A stretch of 64,000 nt of DNA from Tenuibacillus multivorans (lineage in GTDB: Bacteria > Bacillota > Bacilli > Bacillales > Alkalibacillaceae), in the NCBI RefSeq assembly GCF_900103915.1, contig NZ_FNIG01000001.1, positions 62,001 to 126,000 on the forward strand, written 5' to 3'. Shown piece by piece: positions 59,485 to 64,000 of this stretch (position 1 is its first letter; each line of letters opens with the position of its first letter). The notes beneath the pieces are model-generated. The model was not told where the DNA came from. It did no database searches and worked only from the letters and a program-made list of their open reading frames with translations. The translations under genes were made by a program, and so were the position numbers.

Positions 59485-60015
59485 TTATTCACAAATAAAA
59501 CGATGTTATACACAAATTGTGGGTAAATAAAATTTAATCAAGCATATATTGTGCTTAATCCTCAAAAAATAACTAAATAAGAGGCGAACATATGTTAATA
59601 TGTTGATAAATATGTGGATAAGTGCCTTTTTTGTAGATAATTTGGCACTTATTAAGGAAAATTAACAACAAATCCACAGTTTTTGTGGATAAGATGTGAT
59701 TAATTGGGATAACTCCTGATTTAAAGGTTTTTCTAAGGTTGGCTTAACTAGGCAAATCATTTCAGATACGTTATCGTATTGTTCGGAAAATCTATAGGAG
59801 GCTGTTTAATGGACATTAAAATCATTTCAGTTGGAAAACTAAAAGAAAAATACTTAAAACAAGGGATTGAGGAGTATTTAAAGCGTTTAAAAGCGTACGC
59901 TAAAGTGAAAATTGAAGAGGTACCCGATGAGCATGCACCAGAAAATTTAAGCGATGCTGAAAAAGAAGACGTTAAAAACCGAGAAGGTGAAAAGATACTC
60001 ACAAAATTATCCACA
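59485..60015. other. DnaA-box cluster upstream of and in rlmH
   Basis: Perfect 9-mer boxes at 59613-59621, 59684-59692 (both TGTGGATAA) and 60007-60015 (TTATCCACA, within rlmH). TTATTCACA lies at 59485-59493 and TTATACACA at 59506-59514; there are single-mismatch boxes at 59518-59526, 59601-59609 and 59632-59640. No other gene lies between htrC and rlmH. This is far from oriC and may titrate DnaA. Confidence 0.75.
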
Positions 60016-60288
60016 GATACTTATGTGGTGAGTTTAGAGATTCAAGGGAAGTCATTAACCTCTGAGGATTTTGCAAGGAAACTGGACGACCTTGCGACGT
60101 ATGGAAGGAGTAAGGTCGCATTTGTCATTGGTGGATCATTAGGGTTAAGTAAGGCTGTAAAGAAACGAAGTGATTTTGCGATTTCCTTTAGTAAGATGAC
60201 TTTTCCACACCAGCTGATGCGATTGATTTTATTAGAGCAGATATATAGGGCGTTTAAGATTAATCGGGGTGAACCGTACCACAAGTGA
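59809..60288 (+). CDS. rlmH: 23S rRNA (pseudouridine1915-N3)-methyltransferase RlmH
   Basis: SPOUT-class methyltransferase. [20 protein letters not shown] at the start, then the knot motif [13 protein letters not shown] and [20 protein letters not shown], ending [13 protein letters not shown]. 159 aa, the usual length. Start at ATG 59809, after TAGGAGG; an upstream in-frame start at 59779 lacks a site. Called yydA in B. subtilis. A perfect DnaA box lies within the gene. Confidence 0.97.
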   Translation: MDIKIISVGKLKEKYLKQGIEEYLKRLKAYAKVKIEEVPDEHAPENLSDAEKEDVKNREGEKILTKLSTDTYVVSLEIQGKSLTSEDFARKLDDLATYGRSKVAFVIGGSLGLSKAVKKRSDFAISFSKMTFPHQLMRLILLEQIYRAFKINRGEPYHK

Positions 60289-60635
60289 ACAAAAAAATTA
60301 CATTCAGGACATTTGTTCGCCCAAAATGAAGTTAGACACTTATCAACCTTCTTATTAACTATAGAGTGAGAAACAAGGAGCAAATGAAAGGGAAAAAGCT
60401 GTTTAAACTAGACTAAAGCTAAATCAAGGGATGGCCAGCTAAGTTGAATTTTCACCTAAGATAACTGAAACCCCCATCGAAGCTGTTAAAGAAACTTATG
60501 AGCTACCGCTTTGATTCCATTGATGGTTATTTAAGTAAAATAAAAAGACAAGTGATATCGTTTAACTGCTAAAATTAGGGAGGGGTCCTAACCCAAGAAT
60601 ATTTTAGGGAAGTAATTATTAGTTGTTATTAATTA
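60289..60635. other. Gap with possible gene remnant
   Basis: No intact gene. Between about 60440 and 60560 two overlapping frames read like protein (VEFSPKITETPIEAVKETYE, then FDSIDGYLSKIKRQVISF) and would join with one frameshift. No family recognised; a decayed gene is a guess. Confidence 0.3.
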
Positions 60636-61763
60636 TTACTCAGCATAGCCAAGATCATTTAATGTTAAATCGTGAAAGTCCTCTCCTAGTTTATATGACG
60701 TAACTCGCTTGTCACCACTTGCAGGTTGAATGATTCCATTTTCAATCCATTGATTGGACCATTTAGAGATTGTCCTTGAATGGACTTGAAATAATTCTGC
60801 TAATTCTTTTGGTTTTACTGGCCTATTTCTTTCTAGAAGATAACGTAACAATATTTTTTCATTTGGTTCAAGACGCCTGACTTTAGGATCTATACCGTTA
60901 TTAGCATATCGTTTTGACAGGTTTGCAACTTTCTCAAATGCAAGGGCCATGATTCGAACAAAGTATTCAATCCACGGGGCTAAATCTTTAGGTTCATTTC
61001 TACCACTATAATAAAGTGGGGGTAACCCCATCTGTATATTTTGATAATATCCTTGTAAATCATCAACGTAATATTCTTCCATAGAATGAAATCCTTTTAC
61101 ATCATAATCGGCTAAAGACAAAATGTACGAAGCAAGGGCTCGAGCTGTTCTCCCATTTCCATCTTCAAAAGGATGTATGGTTAAAAACTGATAGGTTGCA
61201 ATAGCAGCTTTAATTGGTGCAGGGAGTTCATTTTCATTTTTAATCCATTCTATAAATTCTGACATAAGTGATGGAACATCCGAATATTCTGGAGGAATGT
61301 AATCTGGTTGTCCAGTAATATTATCAAAAACTGCAAATAAAACACCAGGTGGTGTGGGGCCTCTATATTCACTCTTAAATGGCTTTCTTCCTGCTCCTTG
61401 CTGAACAATAATAGAATGGAGCTTCTTTATAAAAGTTTCTGTGATTTGAACTCCTTTTTGCTTTTCTCTAGATAGATAGGAAAGAGCTTCCCAGTAGTTA
61501 CGGACTTCTTGTTCAGCTGGTATACGAGCTTGGTTTTGTTTTTGTTTGACTACACGTGATACCTGTTCGAAATCCAAAGTGTTTCCTTCAATCCTTGTGG
61601 AATAATGAGTCATTTTAAGCTTTGCTTGTTCTTTTAAATTGCGTTCAATATGGGCTGGAATAGGCATAACGTCAACTATCGCACGGGAGTGTTCAATTGA
61701 CATCAAGTCTCTGACCATCATATTAGTATAGGAAAACGACGGGTGATACAATAGATATCCCAT
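60636..61763 (-). CDS. Fic domain protein with C-terminal winged helix
   Basis: Fic-family nucleotidyltransferase (AMPylase-like). The active-site motif is HPFEDGNGRTARALASYIL (complete HxFxDGNGRxxR). Near residue 56, STRIEGNTL matches the [S/T]xxxE[G/N] inhibitory helix, so it is likely autoinhibited with the inhibitor in the same chain. The C-terminal region (KPKELAELFQVHSRTISKWS) is a winged helix, suggesting DNA or autoregulatory binding. 375 aa. The ATG at 61763 lies directly next to AAAGG; a TTG at 61751 may be the true start. No toxin-antitoxin partner gene is visible. Confidence 0.88.
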   Translation of the reverse strand: MGYLLYHPSFSYTNMMVRDLMSIEHSRAIVDVMPIPAHIERNLKEQAKLKMTHYSTRIEGNTLDFEQVSRVVKQKQNQARIPAEQEVRNYWEALSYLSREKQKGVQITETFIKKLHSIIVQQGAGRKPFKSEYRGPTPPGVLFAVFDNITGQPDYIPPEYSDVPSLMSEFIEWIKNENELPAPIKAAIATYQFLTIHPFEDGNGRTARALASYILSLADYDVKGFHSMEEYYVDDLQGYYQNIQMGLPPLYYSGRNEPKDLAPWIEYFVRIMALAFEKVANLSKRYANNGIDPKVRRLEPNEKILLRYLLERNRPVKPKELAELFQVHSRTISKWSNQWIENGIIQPASGDKRVTSYKLGEDFHDLTLNDLGYAE

Positions 61764-61788
61764 CCTTTACAAAATGTTTTCTACACAA

Positions 61789-61858
61789 ATTATACCTTAT
61801 TGAGACTTAAAACGCTTTAATCATTCCTTAATTGTTCTTTAATCATTCTTTATTTGTT
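61789..61858 (-). repeat. fic promoter -10 with upstream 22-bp tandem repeats
   Basis: TATAAT (61789-61794 on the - strand) lies upstream of fic. About 20 bp further are two tandem 22-bp units beginning CTTTAATCATTC (61815-61836 and 61837-61858, differing at two positions) and a partial third. The 22-bp period is two helical turns, suggesting repeated protein-binding sites. No good -35 is seen. Confidence 0.5.
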
Positions 61859-62004
61859 CTCTATTTATTGTTTTTTAATGGTCCCCTGAAATTTAATTTT
61901 GTACAAAAATCTTAAATAGTTATTGACACAAAATTATTAATTCTCCTTTCTTGTGTTAAAGTGAACCATTTGACAAATAGATCCGGTTAATGTGGATTTT
62001 AAAG

Positions 62005-62060
62005 TAAGGGTCAATCCCCCGTTGCATTAAAGCGTTATTTGACTGGGAGTCTGACCCTTA
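62005..62060. repeat. Imperfect inverted repeat upstream of the sugar-dehydrogenase-like gene
   Basis: Arms TAAGGGTCAATCCCCC (62005-62020) and GGGAGTCTGACCCTTA (62045-62060) pair imperfectly across a 24-nt loop. GGGTCA/TGACCC repeats are common between Bacillus genes. It may be a hairpin in the leader. The rest of the 61764-62177 gap is AT-rich with no gene. Confidence 0.5.
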
Positions 62061-62177
62061 TATTCTTAAATTATGTTGCCATTAACTCTTCCAGATTCCC
62101 CGTTCATGATTTAGTACTTATAGAACAGTTCTAATCATAGTCTTATAAAAGAAAACAATAAGAAAGGGGTCAGTTAG

Positions 62178-63593
62178 TTGCAAAAGGTTAAAGTTAAATT
62201 ACGGCCCATTGTAAATAGGCTAAATTTGCCTACTGTTTTGAAAACAGCTATACTTCCAGGTGACTCAATTGAAAGATTATTTATTGTAACCCAGGTAGGA
62301 GAGATCTTTTACGTAGGAAACGGTGAAATAAGGACTTTTTTAGATATTCGCCCGCGAATCATAAAGCTAGGTGTATCTGGTGGTGGATATGATGAGCGTG
62401 GATTGCTAGGGCTAGCGTTTCATCCTGAATTTTCTTATAACGGTCTGTTTTATCTTCATTATTCAGTAGCTGGAACTCAGGGTCCCGGTGCCGGTTATGA
62501 CAATTTTAAGCCTGACCCGTGTGATCCCAAAACCTTAAATCTAACGTGGATAAATAGAGAAACGCAATATGATCATATTGATACAGTTGAGGAATGGATG
62601 TTGCAATCGAATGGGCAGCCTCAAAAACGGCGGACAATACTTAATTTAAGAAGACCATTTTCTAATCATAATGGTGTTAATAGCTTAAACTTTTCACCTG
62701 AAACGGGAAGGCTTGTTTTAACAACCGGGGATGGTGGATCGGGCTATGATCCTTTTAATTTAAGCCAGGATGATCTAGAAATCGCGGGTAAAATAATTGA
62801 GATTGATGTAGGTAAGAATGTATACATCAATAATCCACCGATTGTCACACGTTTTAATGAACTGCCCACTACTATTCAGGAAACACTCACGGTAATTGCC
62901 AAAGGTGTTCGCAATATTCCAGGGATTTCATATCAAATGTATTATAATCATTATATTAAATATGTGGGGAATGTCGGACAGGATTTGACAGAGTCGATTT
63001 TTTCATTCGTACCTTATAAACCAATACCGGTTACTCAGCTTGTTCAAGCTTCTTTAGGAAACACCGAACCTGACCAAGAAGGGTTTATTAACTTTGGCTG
63101 GCGGGGATGGGAAGGTGCTTTGCCTACTTCGTTTATAAGGGAGTGTACGAATAATCCGAATTTGGATGAGAAAACGATTGCTTATTACGATGAAGCGATT
63201 AAAACTTCAGTGAGGCGGATTCAGCCATTAACTAGTTATTACCATCAAGATCCCAGGCCCGATAAGTTTGCGGGAACGGCACTTACAGGGGTCCAATCAT
63301 ATATGGGGGAAGACATCCCCGCTTTAACGGGAAGTGTTGTGTTTACCGATATTGCCCAGAAGGAAGACACACAAACTCATGCTAGAGGCGTTTTAGCTTA
63401 TACTAGGATGAGACCGGATTGTAAACTGAATGATTTTAGTGTTATTGAAATCGATTATAATTTTGGGTCTCAATCAGCTTATTTTGTTAGTCTGGGAACG
63501 AATCTAGACCAAACCAGATTATATTTAGCGGTATATGACTCTATGCAAGTGACTGATTTTAACCAAGGCACCGTTTTTGAAATAGTTCCATAA
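62178..63593 (+). CDS. PQQ-dependent sugar (glucose/sorbosone) dehydrogenase-like protein
   Basis: Six-bladed beta-propeller of the GSDH family. Family landmarks are ERGLLGLAFHPEFSYNGLFY near residue 74, FSNHNGVNSLNFSPETGRL and TTGDGGSGYDPFNLSQDD (contains the HNG and GDGG cofactor/metal segments), then GWRGWEGALP and SYYHQDPRP. TTG 62178 is the start, 8 nt after AAAGGGG; 471 aa. Unlike most family members it has no signal peptide or lipobox. The real substrate, and whether PQQ is used, cannot be judged. Stands alone, with a terminator after it. Confidence 0.8.
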   Translation: MQKVKVKLRPIVNRLNLPTVLKTAILPGDSIERLFIVTQVGEIFYVGNGEIRTFLDIRPRIIKLGVSGGGYDERGLLGLAFHPEFSYNGLFYLHYSVAGTQGPGAGYDNFKPDPCDPKTLNLTWINRETQYDHIDTVEEWMLQSNGQPQKRRTILNLRRPFSNHNGVNSLNFSPETGRLVLTTGDGGSGYDPFNLSQDDLEIAGKIIEIDVGKNVYINNPPIVTRFNELPTTIQETLTVIAKGVRNIPGISYQMYYNHYIKYVGNVGQDLTESIFSFVPYKPIPVTQLVQASLGNTEPDQEGFINFGWRGWEGALPTSFIRECTNNPNLDEKTIAYYDEAIKTSVRRIQPLTSYYHQDPRPDKFAGTALTGVQSYMGEDIPALTGSVVFTDIAQKEDTQTHARGVLAYTRMRPDCKLNDFSVIEIDYNFGSQSAYFVSLGTNLDQTRLYLAVYDSMQVTDFNQGTVFEIVP

Positions 63594-63641
63594 ATCATTC
63601 TATAAATCTCTTGAATGGATTTAAATAAATAGAAGTTAAAG

Positions 63642-63677
63642 CCAAGGGTGCAATGGCGGCCCTTGGTTGTTTATTTT
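63642..63677 (+). terminator. Terminator after the sugar-dehydrogenase-like gene
   Basis: Stem CCAAGGG / CCCTTGG followed by TTGTTTATTTTT. Confidence 0.75.
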
Positions 63678-63703
63678 TATAGGTATTAAAATTTGTAGAA
63701 TCA

Positions 63704-64000
63704 CTAAAGGATCATTATTTTTAATCTTTTAAAAATGATTAAAGCTATTTCAACCCAGAACCAGCTATAAAGTAAAGTAAATAAAAATATACTTCCAGCT
63801 GTAAGAAATGAAAAGGAATCAGAGACGGCTGGACCTAAAATCGGAAATTGAAAAATATATAGTAAACTCATAATTCCTAACATTAAAAGTATTGCACCAG
63901 TCATAATAATACTTAATCGCTTTCTAAAATAGTAAAAAGATGCCCCAACGCCAAGCCCTAACAATCCTGTTGTGAAAGGAAATATAATGAGTTCAGTTGG
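63704..64000 (-). CDS. Membrane protein, 5' end beyond the window
   Basis: The frame is open to the window edge (PTELIIFPFTTGLLGLGVGA at the top), so the gene starts outside. About 99 aa are visible: three hydrophobic segments (LLGLGVGASFYYF, LSIIMTGAILLMLGIMSLLY, AGSIFLFTLLYSWFWVEIALI) and a basic C-terminal end. No family is recognised. It converges on the preceding gene. Confidence 0.6.
   Translation of the reverse strand, partial: PTELIIFPFTTGLLGLGVGASFYYFRKRLSIIMTGAILLMLGIMSLLYIFQFPILGPAVSDSFSFLTAGSIFLFTLLYSWFWVEIALIIFKRLKIMIL

Noticed and set aside
59757-60014. 85-aa open frame on the - strand over rlmH
   Set aside because: Antisense shadow of the well-conserved rlmH gene.
60636-61763. 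Fic protein as part of a toxin-antitoxin pair
   Set aside because: No small partner gene is adjacent, and the inhibitory motif is inside the same protein.
61815-61858. CRISPR array
   Set aside because: The repeats are directly tandem without spacers, only about two copies, and no cas genes are present anywhere in the window.

Overview
The window is the replication-origin region of a low-GC, endospore-forming member of the Bacillaceae (Bacillota). Evidence is the dnaA-dnaN-yaaA-recF-remB-gyrB-gyrA block on one side of an origin and rpmH-rnpA-yidC-khpB-mnmE-mnmG-rsmG-noc-parA-parB on the other. Other marks are three exact parS sites, walRKHIJ-htrC, sporulation genes (a CotY/CotZ-type coat protein and yyaC) and a serine T-box leader. 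Gene order resembles Bacillus subtilis, but the rRNA operon and guaB found there between gyrA and dacA are missing. A halophilic or alkaliphilic genus is possible, but genus and species cannot be fixed from the sequence.

Layout. 1-7.6 kb (+ strand): a peptide ABC transporter (5'-truncated permease, two ATPases, binding lipoprotein) interleaved with ykfA/ykfB/ykfC-type enzymes, which together look like a scavenging operon for murein peptides. 7.6-12 kb: a coat gene with a sigmaK-like promoter, dgk-dck, a membrane M23 peptidase paired with a bactofilin, and tRNA-Ser. 11.6-13.8 kb: a 0.4-kb repeat with terminal inverted repeats, serS, a related 117-bp repeat inside the serS leader, and the T-box. 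13.8-27 kb (- strand): pdxT, pdxS, dacA, an HD-GYP variant, gyrA, gyrB, remB, recF, yaaA, dnaN, dnaA. oriC is bipartite: a dnaA-dnaN segment with DnaA boxes, a GC cluster and DnaA-trio-like sequence, and a box cluster between dnaA and rpmH. 27.5-47.2 kb (+ strand): ribosome, tRNA-modification, segregation and replication genes (rpsF-ssb-rpsR, gdpP, rplI, dnaC). 47.2-48.7 kb: a small accessory locus with a CarD-family RNA-polymerase-binding protein converging on a MarR-family regulator. 48.9-59.4 kb: purA, tRNA-Asp, tRNA-Phe, an M23/LysM/G5 peptidase, and walR-walK-walH-walI-walJ-htrC. 59.4-64 kb: a DnaA-box cluster before rlmH, a Fic protein, a sugar-dehydrogenase-like beta-propeller protein and a cut-off membrane gene.

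How it fits together. Most genes point away from oriC; the first 9.8 kb, yyaC, marR and fic are exceptions. The origin, parS/ParAB/Noc and the distal DnaA-box cluster couple initiation to segregation. WalRK and the M23 peptidases manage the cell wall, and the ykf/dpp genes can recycle its peptides. The least conventional signal is a near-identical dyad placed over the -35 elements of both carD and marR, which predicts a self-contained MarR-CarD circuit. The paired composite repeats around serS are the second. All functional assignments rest on reading motifs and on general family knowledge; no database search was run.
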